Below are positions 44,056-56,170 of a stretch of 64,000 nt of DNA, piece by piece; the stretch's first letter is position 1, and each line of letters begins with the position of its first letter. The position numbers were made by a program, and so were the translations under genes. The notes beneath the pieces were generated by a model. The model saw only the letters and a list, made by a program, of their open reading frames with translations, was not told the origin of the DNA and did not search any database. The stretch is from Branchiostoma floridae (lineage: Eukaryota > Chordata > Leptocardii > Amphioxiformes > Branchiostomatidae). The DNA is taken from positions 2,190,936 through 2,254,935 of the forward strand of contig NC_049984.1 in the NCBI RefSeq assembly GCF_000003815.2, in the 5' to 3' direction.

Positions 44056-44859
44056 ACCATATCAAGCTAACAACAGGACTGCAAACCGTTTTCTCCCTGC
44101 AAATAGACTGAGTGGGCAGCCCTGCGACAGACTTCCGCTGCTAAAACATTGTAATCTGAAGACATGCACCACCCACGCTACGTCCCAACAGCCCAGCCGT
44201 CATTATAAAATAACTGGCTCAAGTTCAAGTTGAGAGGCTGGCGAAGATAAGGATCTATTTTCCTTCCTCGCTTTCCGTTTTGGTTCAGCTAGATCGACAT
44301 CTGGCAATCTAGATCTGCTGCAATCTCAACAAACTTGAACTTGAAGATGTAACTATTTATGAAAAGTAAAAATCTTTAGAGCCTTTTGTGGTTCCTTGAG
44401 GTTTTTAACTTCCAAAAAAGAACATCCAACTTATCAAGGTCAAGATTAAGATCAAGGTCAAGATATTTGATCCAAGATTATCCAGAAATAGATTTAACGA
44501 TAAATCCACAAAAGTTTTAGGTACCTTTTACCTCACTGCTGGTCACAACAGCACATAAAAACAACTAGAGTTCCACGAACACATACCTTTGCCAAATAAC
44601 AAGGTTTGTTATGTAGAATGATGTCTGTAGACAAATGCGTTACTCATTTCATTTTCTTTATAATCATATGCTTGGAGTTGGTTTATAAAATTTCAACATT
44701 GATTTGCAAATTAGATCCCAAGTTACCATTAATCGATATCAAATTGTATCAAGTATTACTTAAGCTATCAGCATACCAAAAATCATGATGATCCTTTAAT
44801 CCATTCTTGACTTATTCTCTTTCAGTCTTTAATAAAATACACCCCTTACTCTCTTCCCT

Positions 44860-45500
44860 CTTTCTCAGTTACATATGTGACAACTTTGATGAAAGTACTA
44901 TAATGAAATGCAGTGGGTTTTTGTACTTTTCCTAATTGATTATGCAAATTAGCTGTTGATTTGCATAATTGGTATCTCATTATGTAGGTCTTCACTTACG
45001 CTACCTAAATACCAAAAAACATGATGATCCGTCAACATGTTCATATTTTCTCATTAATAATGCAAATGAGGTCATCATTTGCATAATTGATATCTATAGC
45101 CATTTCTCTCCTTCCCAGCTACATATGTGACAAGTTTGAAAGTCCTATCATGGAATGCTGTGGATTTATAAATTTTCCTAATTAATTATGCAAATGAGCT
45201 GTTGATGTGCATAATTAGTATCTCATTATGTAAGTCATCACTCATTCTATCTACATACCAAAAATCATGACGATCCGTCAACATGTTGTAGAGTTATTTC
45301 GTCCAAAGTTGAGTTTCTGCTGCAGTACCTTAGCAAGCCGCTAGGGGGTCCATTATCAAACTTGACCTTCGTTTCCCGATCCCTACCCACCTACCAAATA
45401 TCATCAGGATCCATCCCAGGCTTCTCGAGTTATGCTGTTAACACACACACAGACACACAAACACATCCAAAACCTAACCTTAGCCATTCTGGCAAAGGTA
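44860..45500. repeat. AT-rich dispersed repeats (two direct copies) and a CCGCTAGGGGG-type repeat
   Basis: Two direct copies near 44870-45060 and 45110-45290 share cagctacatatgtgacaa, aattatgcaaatgagctgtt-like and acatgatgatccgtcaac. From 45300 the sequence gcaagccgctagggggtcca, ccaccaaat and gagttatgctgt belongs to a family that recurs at 46.8 and 47.1 kb. Confidence 0.7.
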
Positions 45501-45779
45501 AAATTGTCGCAGTGGTTTTAGTCTATTGTCCAGGTTTGTGCGGCAACCCCTCAGCTCCAAAACCATAACTCCACAAATGTGCATTTTAGTTGTATGAAAC
45601 TGTTCAGAAGTCACCCTCAAGCTTAAAGCATCGAGAAACAAGTACCATTTCCACCACCCTGTCACAATTGCAAGGGGGTAGGCACTACTTCTAAATTTGC
45701 ACAAAGCCCACCATACCACATATTTATCTAGAAAATTTTATATAATATTCCCTGGAGAATCCCTTCTTTACTTTTTTGT

Positions 45780-46370
45780 AGACAGTCAATGAAAACATGT
45801 CTGGATATATATATCTTTCAACCACATTTTTAACAATGTACATTATGTACTTATTGTCTAACTGTGATGATGATGAATTCAGACATCCATAGAAAAAAGT
45901 AACCGATATCGTTTCAAATTTCCCTTACGCCTTGTAACCTGAATTCCTTACAGCTGTTCATCAGTTCGTATTTAATTTGATGACAGAGTGATAACACGCC
46001 TACTCACAATAGGGGATGTGTTAAAAAGTCCGAATGTTTGAAGTGTAGCCACAACTTGACTGTACATTAAATATATGTAAGTCAATTGGGAACAATGTCC
46101 CAAGCTCTGCTCTACTACCTCATGTTCCTTGTATCTCTATGTACACCCAAAAGATTTTCCACAAAATCACCTCCGTGTAATTTCTGCTGGGCAATTGTCT
46201 TCTGAATTAGCTCTGCCCCAAATCTCACAACCATATGATATAAAAGGTAAGATACATGTTCTACATAGTTCAAGCTGACTCTTTGGAGACAGACTTGAAT
46301 GCATGAAGGCTTTGAGACTGAAAATGGCTTTTAAAAGACTACTGCAAGGACAGCTCAAATTGAGACCATG
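45780..46370 (-). pseudogene. Non-LTR retrotransposon reverse-transcriptase remnant
   Basis: The minus-strand frame at 46167-46358 reads KAFMHSSLSPKSQLELC, ILPFISYGCEIWG, matching the thumb-side region of CR1/L2/Jockey-type LINE ORF2 proteins (typically LP-L-YG-E-W). Downstream, other frames give HFKHSDFLTHP-like and SRRVITLSSN peptides interrupted by stops and frame changes. A decayed 3' fragment of one LINE. Confidence 0.7.
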
Positions 46371-46664
46371 TAGTGAAAAGAGAGATGACAGTGTACCTAC
46401 CTCTCAAACTCAAAGGAAGGAGAATAATACAGACTAAGACCGTTGTGATGTACATAAGTCCATCATTTTGGCTTGCCAAGTTGATCATATGGCCTAAGGG
46501 TCAACTAACACATTTGCAAGGTCTGACCTTTACACCTCTGAAATATCAGGTTGCTCACAGTACTGACTGATCATAGGCCAGTCCAATTCATGGACCAGGA
46601 ACCCCTCAACTGTGCTGACAGCTGCTAAGGTGGAGTGGGGTTGTACTGCTTCAGAAGTTTTCGA

Positions 46665-47280
46665 CAAGAATGCCCCTGCTATCCCTACACTAGCCGCTAG
46701 GGGGCCCAAACTTATGTCACTAACTCCTGAGCACAACAGCTATCTAACACCCAAAACTCGTGGCCATACCATGTTCAGAAGATGGAAAAACACACCCGGA
46801 AGTTGCGCTGCAGTACCAAGGGAAGCCGCTAGGGGGCCCATTATCGAACTCCCCCTTTGTTTCCCAGACCCCTACCCACCCACCAAATACCAGCTGCATC
46901 CGTCGAAGTCTTCTCGAGTTATGCTGTCCGCAGACAAAAGTTTGCAATTAAACCGGCGCCTGCACTTCCATGAAAGCCACTAGGGGGCCCAAACTCGCAG
47001 CAATCACTCCCTGCTTTAAGGGCTCCCTAACGCTCAAAAATCACGACTGCAGCATGTCCGGAACGCGAGATATCAAGCATGCAGGTCCTGCTGCAGTACC
47101 TTAGCAAGCCGCTAGGGGGCCCATTATCGAACTCGACCTTCGTCTTCCACACCCCTACCCACCCACCAAATATCAGCTGCATCCATCGAAGTCCTCTCGA
47201 GTTATGCTGCTCACAAACGGGGAGAACCACACCACCAAACCGAAAACATAACCTTAGCCATTCTGGCAAAGGTAACTAAC
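46665..47280. repeat. CCGCTAGGGGG dispersed repeat, further copies
   Basis: Copies near 46800-46930 and 47085-47210 share gctagggggcccattatcga, cacccaccaaata, cagctgcatcc and tctcgagttatgctg with each other and with 45330-45440. The repeated ataaccttagccattctggc edge is at 45476 and 47249. Class unknown. Confidence 0.75.
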
Positions 47281-47593
47281 CACAACTCTAAGAACAAAAG
47301 CTGAGGCAGGAAATAAATATTATGTGACCCTGGAATCAAACGGAAGCCCACACTTTCCCACAACCTAAAACTAACACTTTCAAGGTCTGAACAACTAACT
47401 ACAACTCAACACTTGTTCATAACAACTGGTTCCTTAATTTGTAGGCAGCTTATAAATTCTGTCAACTCTAACTATCTCCTGGCGAGATGAAAACGCACAG
47501 TTATCTTTGAGAACCTGTTGGGGATCATTGATAAAGTTCAGCTGACTTCACAGGTAATTAGATGGCGATCTGTATATTGTATATCTTGTAGAT

Positions 47594-47790
47594 TACTGTA
47601 AATGCAAAATGTTCGCAGTAGTTTTATTTTCGTAGTTTTCTTAACACCACCGCACATTTTTTCATTACAGTATGTGACTTCAGTCTATGGCCCTACCGCG
47701 AACTTAAAACCACAGCAAACACTCCATTTAACCGCTATTAAATCATCAAATGCGAAATTAAATCCATGTGAACTTAATGCATTTACAGTA
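47594..47790. mobile_element. Miniature element, TACTGTAAATGCA termini
   Basis: The ends are tactgtaaatgca and tgcatttacagta, with inner gttcgcagt against gtgaac-like matches. The same termini bound 56359-56496. Related gcatttacagta-like sequence also occurs near 48030. Non-coding. Confidence 0.75.
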
Positions 47791-48985
47791 CTCACTTAGT
47801 TTTCTTGTAGTCAGAGTATCACAGTAATTCTTGTAAGTTTTGCAGTGGTTTTATGTTCACAGGTTTTTGCGGTGACTCAAAACCACCGGTGTTTCTATTA
47901 CTGTATGGTAGGTGACTATAGTATAGGCCATTATCTTAAACTTACAACCACCACAAACACTAAAACCACCTAAACACTCAATTTTCTTCTTGCCGCAAAA
48001 TGAAATCACAGGGAACTTTGAAAAGACATTTACAGTAGTACTGTGTTTGACAGTAGTTTCGGTGTATGTTTAACCTTCCCTTTGACAAGGCAACTGTGTC
48101 TGGTACAAACTGGTCAAACAGGAAATAATGACATTTTTGCATGAACAGTCAAGGCCGCCCCACCCTCTTTCTAAGGACAACACTGTGTGTGGAAGTTAAA
48201 CCACAACTGAAAATATGCAAGCCTTCTGGAAAAAGTTAAACTGTACAAAAATGTAATTTCCAACACAAAAAATTGGACTTACCCAAATTTTTGACAAATC
48301 AGCTCCTGACCAGTCTTTGTCAAGGAATGAACAATCCAAGTCGCTACTGTGATATGTAAATTAGCCTTCTCAATGCTTTCAGTATCAGTATGTAGTTAAC
48401 CAGACTAGTATTATCAAATGTGGCCCGAATTGAAGGATGACGGTGAGGAATTATAACAAACCAGCATGGCAGATGTTGTCTTGTCACACATTGTTGTCTT
48501 GTCACATATATTGTGAATCTTATTTGAAAACTTAAGTGAAAAACATATCCACAACCACCTGTAAGTCATTACTTTTCTAAACCATTAAAATGACCTACTT
48601 AACTATTCAACTATGGTACACCTGACTATTTTCAATCCGAATCGGAAAATACCAGAAGACTTTTCACATGAATTTCCAAGGTCAGCGTTTAGGTGCTTGG
48701 AACTGTGCAGGAAGTAAGGAAGTACAAATAGAGGCTCGAATTTCACTTTCAGAAGCCGTGCTTCTGTCTTTCAAGTTGTATTTACCTTAGCTACAGTGAG
48801 ATTTCTAACTTCTAAGATCAGGTACAATTAAAAGGGCTATTAGTAACAAGAATTTGCGTTACTCATTTGTTAGAATCCTTTTGTGATCAAAAAGAGAGAT
48901 TTCAGGCAATAGGAATTACAAGCAGAACAATTTGTATCATGGCTTCCAAAGGTACTTTCCAGGCTTTATTCAGTGACCACCAGTG

Positions 48986-49290
48986 CAGGGCTTGAAATAC
49001 GTTTTTTTCTGCATACCTGCACTGGTGCAGGTAACATTGAAAATCACCTGCACCAGACAGATTTTACCGGCACCACTCTGAATTTAGGAAGTATGGATCA
49101 TACTGAAATTGTTTAGCAATCATTGCTATTTTTTCTTTTATACTTAATAGGTGGTAACAGTAAATGCAGACAATAACAATCCACATACACCTACATCATA
49201 TGGCATTTGTGTATAAAACCCAGTACATGGACCAGTGCAGGTTAGGTACAGGTAGACACCAGAAATATGCAGGTGGTATTTTGAGCCCTG
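48986..49290. mobile_element. Foldback element, CAGGGCTCGAAATAC family
   Basis: Starts cagggcttgaaatac and ends tattttgagccctg. The body (acctgcactggtgcaggtaa, ttaggaagtatggatcata, atacttaataggtggtaaca) matches the element at 776-1140 in reverse complement. Confidence 0.8.
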
Positions 49291-49512
49291 CAATGGTATT
49301 TTCCAGGCATTATTTAGCGACCAGTGGGACCCAGCGCTCCCATAGACCAAAGCACTCTGTGATGTAAACAACCCCTTCAAAGAACATCTTTCCTCGCTAT
49401 TTAATAATGAGCCTTAACTATGCTGTAATCCTCTTACCAAAATAGAGCCGACTGATGTAAATATAGCTACCTGCCTTCTCGCTATTCCAATGGTTGTCAA
49501 ATGAATACTGTA

Positions 49513-49804
49513 CAGGGCTCGAAATACTTTTTTCTGCATACCTGCACTGGTGCAGGTAACATTGGAAATTACCTGCACCAGACAAATTTTACCTGCACCA
49601 CTCTGAATTTAGGAAGAATGCGTCATACTAGAATTGTTCAGGAACCATTGCTATTTTTGCTTTTATACTTATGCAGCTAATAATAATCTGTATAAACCTA
49701 CATCATACATAGGACTTGATGTATGAAACCAGAAATCAGAAATACCTGCACAGCTCCAATTTTGCCTGCACTAACCTGCATATGCAGGTGGTATTTCTAG
49801 CCCA
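49513..49804. mobile_element. Foldback element, CAGGGCTCGAAATAC family, second nearby copy
   Basis: Starts cagggctcgaaatac, followed by tttttctgcatacctgcact and gtgcaggtaacattggaaat, and ends ggtatttctagccca. Only about 220 bases separate it from the 48986-49290 copy and both lie in the same orientation. Confidence 0.8.
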
Positions 49805-49809
49805 GATAC

Positions 49810-51460
49810 AGAACGGGTCGGCATGTTACGGAAATAACAAACCTTCTGCACAGCCCGACGCATTTCAGACAGGAAAGATTGATGGAAACAACATTAGCAG
49901 AAACTCAAGACGTTGGGCACACAATGGTCTTACCTTGGATCACCTCCAACAATAGACCTTCTCAAAGAGTTGGGCAACAGTTCGGCTATCGTATGACAAC
50001 AACCTTTCACAAAACTTCTCAGCAACACCTCACACTTTCTCCCTTCTTAAATCTAACATCCAAGTTGTGTTTGTGAAGTTGAATCCTTTTGAAGTTCAAA
50101 CACAGCCACCTTAAGTGTTCTTTTCCCTGTGGGTGGAACCATCAGCACCTTTGAAGTTTATGGAAAGGAAATATGATCCGTCAAAACAAACGTCTCCGTG
50201 TATGCCTTACACATAACAACTATGATCAACAAAGCCAGTCTAACTTACTACACTACTAATGATGTTGTCTTCTGTAATTATTATTGATATAATACACTTA
50301 GTATTCTGACTATTCTGGACAATATCAAGGCTATTTTGTATGTTCAACATACTAATTACTTTACTACAACTACTAATGATGTCATTTGTAATCATTATTA
50401 AAACAATAGATTCTGAATATCCTGGACAATATCAGGTTATTTCATGTGTTCATTAGTAGTTGTAGTAAAGTTATTAATATCTTGATGTCTTTTGAAATAA
50501 TTATCAAAAGAATTGAAGCATTTAGACTATTCTAGTCAATTTAAAACATCAAGCTATTTCCAATGTTCAAAATAATAACTAATTATAATATCTTTGTTTT
50601 AGTGAAGAAGAACTGGCAATACAATCTTAAAACTGTGACAATCATCCTTTGACAGAAATGTTTGGAAGCGACTGTCAAATACTTTGTTACTGAAAGCACA
50701 CATGTATATCAAGAACCTTCTGACAGCATTTTTTACATCAATTACCTGATGCAATTATGTTATTCACAAGAATTTGCTAATTAGAGTATCAATACATCAG
50801 TTAACGACAATTCAAAACTTTTGATGTTTTTATCTACTATATCATCTGTCTTTAACCATATTTACTAAATAGAGGACAACAGGAAAATTAAATAACGTTA
50901 TTGCAAAAATCACTACACAATCCAACATACCATACAAAATGGACACAGTCCCCTCCGAAAGTGTAAAGAAGTTTTCCTGCCGAAATCTCCTCCAAAAATC
51001 AGAGCACAACTGGAGGTTCAAGGCCCCCTAATAACTGGGCAAGTTTCCGCTATCTACTACTCGCATGCCAATCATTAGAAACCTGCCAATCAGAGGCCAC
51101 CTAGATAAACAGATTAAGCTGTGCGTCCAGACACAACACAAAAGCGGAGCAGTTACAAGTCTGACCCCAGCCTAGTGAACTTGTAAACTGCTTGCACTTA
51201 TTAGGCTATCGTAGGAAAGGAACACTACGGTGTCGACAAGTCATTTTTAGCAGGAATGAGACGACCTCCCCCGGTTTGGTCGGGTGGCGCGACCGGTGCC
51301 ACTGAACGGGTCGGACCAAGGCACGGCCCGAGGGGTGGGAAACACTCCCAGTCAAAAAAGGAAGTGGGTCGGTCCCTTCAGGGGGAGTTGGGCCTGCCCT
51401 CCAGTGCACTAACACAAAACCTCTGTTCTGCTGAAGGCTCACATGTGCTCAGGGGATAGG
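49810..51460. other. No gene recognised
   Basis: AT-rich in 50200-50900, with no conserved peptide. Around 51250-51430 the GC content rises but the open frames on either strand show no family resemblance. Confidence 0.4.
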
Positions 51461-51469
51461 AATGCTGCC

Positions 51470-51890
51470 AACAGTTGGCCCCTTTTGGTGTGCGCTGTAT
51501 GCTAAACAGGTTGGAGACAGACTGATCCAAGCACATGTTGGGAAAGTTTTAAAATACAGAGTAGAACTGACCAGAACAGAGTAGAGTAGAATAGCGCAGA
51601 GCAGAATGCAGTAGAGTAGAATAGAGAGTTAGCCCTCTTTAATGTGCGCTGTATGCTAAACAGGTTGGAGAGAGACATGAACTCCAAGCAGATGTTGGGA
51701 ACTTTACAGAGTATAGTATAGTAGAAAAGAGCAGAACGGAGTAGAGTAGAGTAGAGCAGAGCAGAATGAAATAGAGTAGAGCACAGAGTTGGCACCATTT
51801 GGTGTGAGCTGTATGCTAAACAGGTTGGAGAGGGACTGATAGATCTCCAAGCAGATGTTGGTAAACTTTACAGAGTAGCGAATAAGCCCA
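51470..51890. repeat. Three-copy tandem repeat with AGAGT microsatellites
   Basis: Units start near 51478, 51635 and 51795 with tgtg-gctgtatgctaaacag, gttggag and ccaagca-atgttgg. Between them are runs rich in agagtagagtagaa. The period is about 158 bases. Confidence 0.85.
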
Positions 51891-52519
51891 GTTACAGGTG
51901 TGATGAGTTCAAGAATAAGCACTTAGAACTTAAGACTTTGGAAAATATGTTTAAGTTATAATCTTGATATACAAATGATTAGTAGGTGGAAGACATAGAT
52001 AATATACAATGATATTATGATGACAGATAATATACAATATTGATATGATTTAAAATGAAAAAAACAAAATCTGTAATACTACTGTGTTTTCACAAGGCAC
52101 CAGGGCTGTCTCCAGGACCCATCCTTCCGTCCTGGGACGGAAATTTGCTTGTTGGAATAGAAAAAGAATTCACCCCATTCGTCTAAAAATCCGAACTTCA
52201 TGACATGAAATTGCTGAAAATGTATATTCCTATAAGTTGACAGAGACTTTAACTTTAACGAGATCAACTAGCAAGAGACAATTAGACCATGTCGATTTGA
52301 TTATATGGATGACATCCTCTGGGAATCCCAAAACTGATGCGATCGTGCGAATGAAAAAAGTTTCTACTGCCATCCTAATACGTGTACTACAAATATGTGA
52401 CATTTTGAGCAAGGCTGAATTGCACTGTTGAGTTTTAAAATGATGTGACACAATATGAATGGGATGTATTTCAGCCTAGAAAGGGCTGCAAATTTTCATA
52501 AATCAATAAGCCATTCATT

Positions 52520-52570
52520 ATTTTATTATTATCATCATGATCATTATTTTCAATATTATTATTATTCCCG
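52520..52570. repeat. ATT/ATC microsatellite left of the Penelope-like element
   Basis: ttattattatcatcatgatc and attattattattcc runs. A like tract (attattattattatcattat) begins at 53554 directly at the right edge of the element. Confidence 0.8.
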
Positions 52571-52633
52571 AAAATAGTTTCATCAGGTTGGTAGAATATA
52601 GGATAAGGGAGAAATTCTTTGTACACAACCAGT

Positions 52634-52693
52634 GGGTACTTACATAGCTTACGTTTCGATGTCTCTCAGACACCTTCGTCAGAGCTTCTAACT
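52634..52693 (-). ncRNA. Hammerhead-ribozyme-like motif, left inverted repeat
   Basis: Reverse-complement counterpart of the 53461-53520 motif with identical core (ctgacga ... gaaac) and stem II and III. One base of the outer stem I segment differs and weakens pairing. It is on the opposite strand to the ORF. Confidence 0.45.
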
Positions 52694-52779
52694 GGAGTTC
52701 TGCTTCTCACCGCTATATGTAGCCGATGTAGGTGGCGCTTTTGCGGTGAGAAAACAATCCCAAACGTGGCTTAGTTTAG

Positions 52780-53466
52780 TGGAAGAGAGCCCTCACACGC
52801 TGTGGCTACCCTCAATGGGCCTTCAATAAAGTGGAACAACAGAAGAAGAGACCTAAACAGAAAGAACTGAGCACTAAACAACAGGAAAAGTCGAAAGGTA
52901 TGGTGATCATCCCTTACGTCAAAGGAGTCACGGAACCTTTGGAAAGGGTATTTCGGAAACACGGGATAGCCACTGCAGTCAAACCCAAAACAACACTGAG
53001 AAGTCTGTTAGTGCATCCTAAGGACAAACAGGAGGACTTAGCCAAAACAGACTGTGTGTACAGAATCCCGTGCCAGAGCTGTGATCAGGTGTATATTGGT
53101 GAAACAGGAAGGACTTTTGGGACGAGGTTAGAAGAACACAAGAAAGAAGCCAACAACATAGATGCCACAAGATACACAAGATCACAGAAAAGACTTGCGC
53201 TCAAAGAAGAAAAGAAGTCGGCAGTTACAGACCATATCGCCAGGAACAATTGCGTAATTGACTGGGAGGGGGCGAAGGTCATAGACAGGGAAGACAATAG
53301 GCGGGCACGGTGGATTAAGGAGGCCATCTGGATAAGAAAGTCAACCCCAGTGATGAACCGGGACGAAGGGGGATACAAACTAAGCCACGTTTGGGATTGT
53401 TTTCTCACCGCAAAAGCGCCACCTACATCGGCTACATATAGCGGTGAGAAGCAGAACTCCAGTTAG
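52780..53466 (+). CDS. Penelope-like element protein, C-terminal GIY-YIG fragment
   Basis: An open frame runs from just inside the left inverted repeat (after a stop at 52777-52779) to TAG at 53464-53466. It begins WKRALTRCGYPQWAFNKVEQ, the typical end of a Penelope RT, then IIPYVKGVTEPLERVFRKHG, and the GIY-YIG nuclease CVYRIPCQSCDQVYIGETGR with TFGTRLEEHKKEA and SAVTDHIARNNCVIDWEGAK, then the Cys/His-linked end HVWDCFL. The nuclease would nick DNA for target-primed integration. No credible start codon; 5'-truncated but without internal stops. Confidence 0.9.
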   Translation, partial: WKRALTRCGYPQWAFNKVEQQKKRPKQKELSTKQQEKSKGMVIIPYVKGVTEPLERVFRKHGIATAVKPKTTLRSLLVHPKDKQEDLAKTDCVYRIPCQSCDQVYIGETGRTFGTRLEEHKKEANNIDATRYTRSQKRLALKEEKKSAVTDHIARNNCVIDWEGAKVIDREDNRRARWIKEAIWIRKSTPVMNRDEGGYKLSHVWDCFLTAKAPPTSATYSGEKQNSS

Positions 53467-53520
53467 AAGCTCTGACGAAGGTGTCTGAGAGACATCGAAA
53501 CGTAAGCTATGTAAGTAACT
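53461..53520 (+). ncRNA. Hammerhead-ribozyme-like motif, right inverted repeat
   Basis: The core ctgacga (53472-53478) is followed by stem II ggtgtct/agacatc with gag loop, gaaa (53497-53500), stem III cgta/tatg with agc loop, and a gta cleavage triplet (53511-53513). Stem I can form from ct/ag and gtta/taac around a small internal loop. One extra A between core and stem II departs from the textbook form. Type I hammerheads are known in Penelope-like elements; activity here is inferred. Confidence 0.6.
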
Positions 53521-53553
53521 ACTGGTTGTGTACAAAGAATTTCTCCCTTATCC

Positions 53554-53600
53554 ATTATTATTATTATCATTATCATTGTTATCATTATTATTATAAGGGG
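53554..53600. repeat. ATT/ATC microsatellite right of the Penelope-like element
   Basis: attattattattatcattat and related runs abut the right inverted repeat, matching the tract on the left side. Confidence 0.8.
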
Positions 53601-53729
53601 GTAGGCTGCATTTTAAGAGATTGTTTGAAGTTCACAGGGAAGACAATGACGCAAAACCACAAAATTCAAGCCACTGGAGAAATTTCACCATTCACAGTAG
53701 CTGACCTCCCGGGTGACCTGAGTTGACCT

Positions 53730-54355
53730 CCAGCTGGGTGATGTTGAACAGAGCACTCTGGGAACAAACTGTTGGGAACACTCATTTGACCTCAGTGACC
53801 TTTCCTAACCCCTGTTACAGCTTACGCCCCTAAAAATGCCCCCCTCCCACTCAAGATGAAACGGATTAAAATTTTCCGTTCAAATTCCTTTTTTTCAATA
53901 GTTTAACAGTTTTATTTAGAAAATCAGCCTCGCAGCGTGTACAAAACAAGATGTATAACACTGATTTATAAAATTGTTGTGTGGCAAATACAAGAAAAAT
54001 ATCTTAAAATCAACAATTACAATACATGAAAAAGAAACACGCAAACAAAGTTATACGAAATGCCTTCCAATGAACACTAAAGTAAAGGCAGGAACGTCCT
54101 AACAGTATTACTAAGAAGACTTGTTGCAGGCGTATGGCCTGGTGCAAGAGCAATTTTTGCAAGACATATTTCGTCCTGAGCTGGTTGAATTGCTGCGTCT
54201 CTACCCCAAAATCTCTATATGTCCGAACCTCTTAGAGTTAATCCGGGAGCGCGAATAGAATTCAGACGACAGACTCAATTTCCGAGCGGCTACTGATGAC
54301 TTTAATCCCGCACTAGCATTCTGGACAGCTCGCCTCGGAGAGAGAAATCCCTTCC
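53730..54355. other. No gene recognised
   Basis: Plus-strand frames around 54110-54240 are open for about 35 codons (LLRRLVAGVWPG, and LVELLRLYPKIS in another frame) but no family could be assigned. Confidence 0.35.
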
Positions 54356-54357
54356 TT

Positions 54358-54732
54358 AAAGCCGATGGCTTAAGATGTCTTAGCTAGACATAAGATAAGC
54401 CTAAGGACTGTATCAAGTTGGGCTGAAGACTTGGTGGGTGTGGCAAATCTTATGCTGAGAGAGTAGATCACAAAATTTAAAAATCACCACACTCAAAAAC
54501 GTCTTGGTATCAAACCTGCAACTAAGAAGAAAATAAACCAACAGCCCATGGCTTCAGATGTCTTAGCCAGACATAAGAAAAAATAAGGTAAGCGTAAGGA
54601 CTGTATCAAGTTGGGCTGAAGACTTGGTGGGTGTGGCATGTCTTATGCTGAGAGAGTGGATCACAAAATTTGCGAACATCAACACACTCAAAAACATCTT
54701 GGTATCAAACCTGAAACTAAGAAGGAAACATA
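54358..54732. repeat. Two-copy tandem duplication, period about 185 bases
   Basis: ccgatggctt and cccatggctt introduce two copies sharing agatgtcttagc-agacataag, aaggactgtatcaagttggg, ctgaagacttggtgggtgtg and cttggtatcaaacctg. No coding recognised. Confidence 0.85.
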
Positions 54733-55879
54733 ACAACAAAGCAGAAATGATAGTCACCTGAAAGTGTTGAACAGCACCATAGACAAATCTACAGACAAGC
54801 AGTAGTAGTGGTGTTCCCAATCACTTCCATATTGTGTGGCTCTAACACAAGCGTGGGGCGTGCCAGTACAGGCAGAGAAAAGTGTAATTTCAACACACTA
54901 TGTGATCAAGAGCGTCCACAAATAGAAGGGACGGCGATAAAGACGGGGACTCGAGTCCGACCCGAGGAATTTGTCTTGGAAGCGAGAGGGTCAGTCCGTC
55001 GCCTCCCGAGTTATTCTTGGTGCTCTCTCTCACCACAACTGGGCTACAGAACTGTTCCATATGCAAAATGTTATCTGTGTTTCATCACAGCTTTGATGCT
55101 ATCATACCATCGGACCTTCAGAGATGCCCCGCTATAAGTATTAATGGCTTCCGTTTATGTTACTGACAGGTAAGAATTCCTCTCCCTGACAGCAAAAGGA
55201 AATCAAATCAGTTCTAGCATGCCTGAAATGTGTGTTATTATACCATCGGATTATCAGGACACACCTTAGTTGGTTTTTGATTAGCGTATATACATCATTA
55301 CATGACAGACTTACCTGAATGGTGACTATTACATATCCCAAGGTAGAGTCCTCACAAGGTTGAAGATGAGACTCTCTAACTCTCGGTTAGTCCAAAATAG
55401 AAACAGGAAGAGTTCTCACGAGAAAGAACCAAATTGACACGAAGATGTAACAATACTATAAATACTTGGCTCATTACATTGTATAGTCAGCTGTTTGGAG
55501 GGGAGGGGGAATAAAAAGACGAGCAAGCATCACCGAATTCCTGCCCTGGCTGGGAGTCTATGTTTAGGCCAGGGGAATTCGAAGGGTCAAAAAGGGTTAT
55601 CCTCTCTTCTACTTACTGTTGCCAGCACTGTTGTAACAGCTGGTGTAGTGTCTGGTGAACCCCCACACTTGCCCCTTGACATTGAGCGTCTTCATTTTTT
55701 TCTTCATTGAAATTTTGCAATGATTTTAGATGTTACGTTAAGAGATAATAAAGATTTATGTTTAAAAAAAAGTGTTAACTTTTTATATTGATCAGCATGA
55801 TGTATGAACTCTCACCTTGGGCCATGCCAAGTCAATGTGTTGGTTCATGGACAACATTTTATTATTATCATTATTATTA

Positions 55880-56170
55880 TTGGGTGGGCCAACTACTCTC
55901 TCTTTGCAGCCAGGGGCTGAATTGCAAGGAGCTTACAATAGGTGGGGCTAATCGCAAGGGTCTGGAGCGAGCTGCCATTCCACCCCTCAGGTGACCTCAA
56001 TACGACAGCAATTGTGTGGCCATAGGACTGAAGGTTTTGAACCACTCACACTGGGAAGGACCCCTGCTCTTTTTGATAAGCGTGGCAGGATCTTTAACAT
56101 GCTCAAGGAGTGGCTCTCCTCAAACACGAGCCTCCATTTAACGTCCTATCCAAAGGATTTTAGCAAGACC
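55880..56170 (+). repeat. SINE-like repeat related to 33150-33385
   Basis: gggctgaattgcaaggagct, aacagcaattgtgtgg-like, tcaaggagtggctctcctc and catttaacgtcctatccaaa. The gctgaattgcaagga part also recurs near 22095 as gctgaattgcgagga. Probably the 3' part of a SINE with the widely conserved metazoan SINE domain. Confidence 0.5.

Larger units (their letters stand above)
52601..53553 (+). mobile_element. 5'-truncated Penelope-like retroelement with inverted repeats
   Basis: Two inverted repeats of about 177 bases, 52601-52777 and 53377-53553, differ at only a few positions: the outer ends are ggataagggagaaattcttt and aaagaatttctcccttatcc. They enclose the 3' part of a Penelope-type ORF. Such terminal repeats (direct or inverted partial copies) and a C-terminal GIY-YIG domain are diagnostic of Penelope-like elements. 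The reverse-transcriptase core is missing, so this copy cannot be autonomous. Confidence 0.9.

Noticed and set aside
51206-51459. GC-richer open frames on both strands
   Set aside because: Open frames overlap on both strands with no conserved motif; composition alone does not support a gene.
52778-53408. Antisense frames over the Penelope-like ORF
   Set aside because: The plus frame carries a clear GIY-YIG nuclease; the minus frames are shadows.
54110-54240. Possible exon (LVELLRLYPKISICPNLLEL or LLRRLVAGVWPG)
   Set aside because: Two competing frames of about 35 codons, no splice context and no family assignment.
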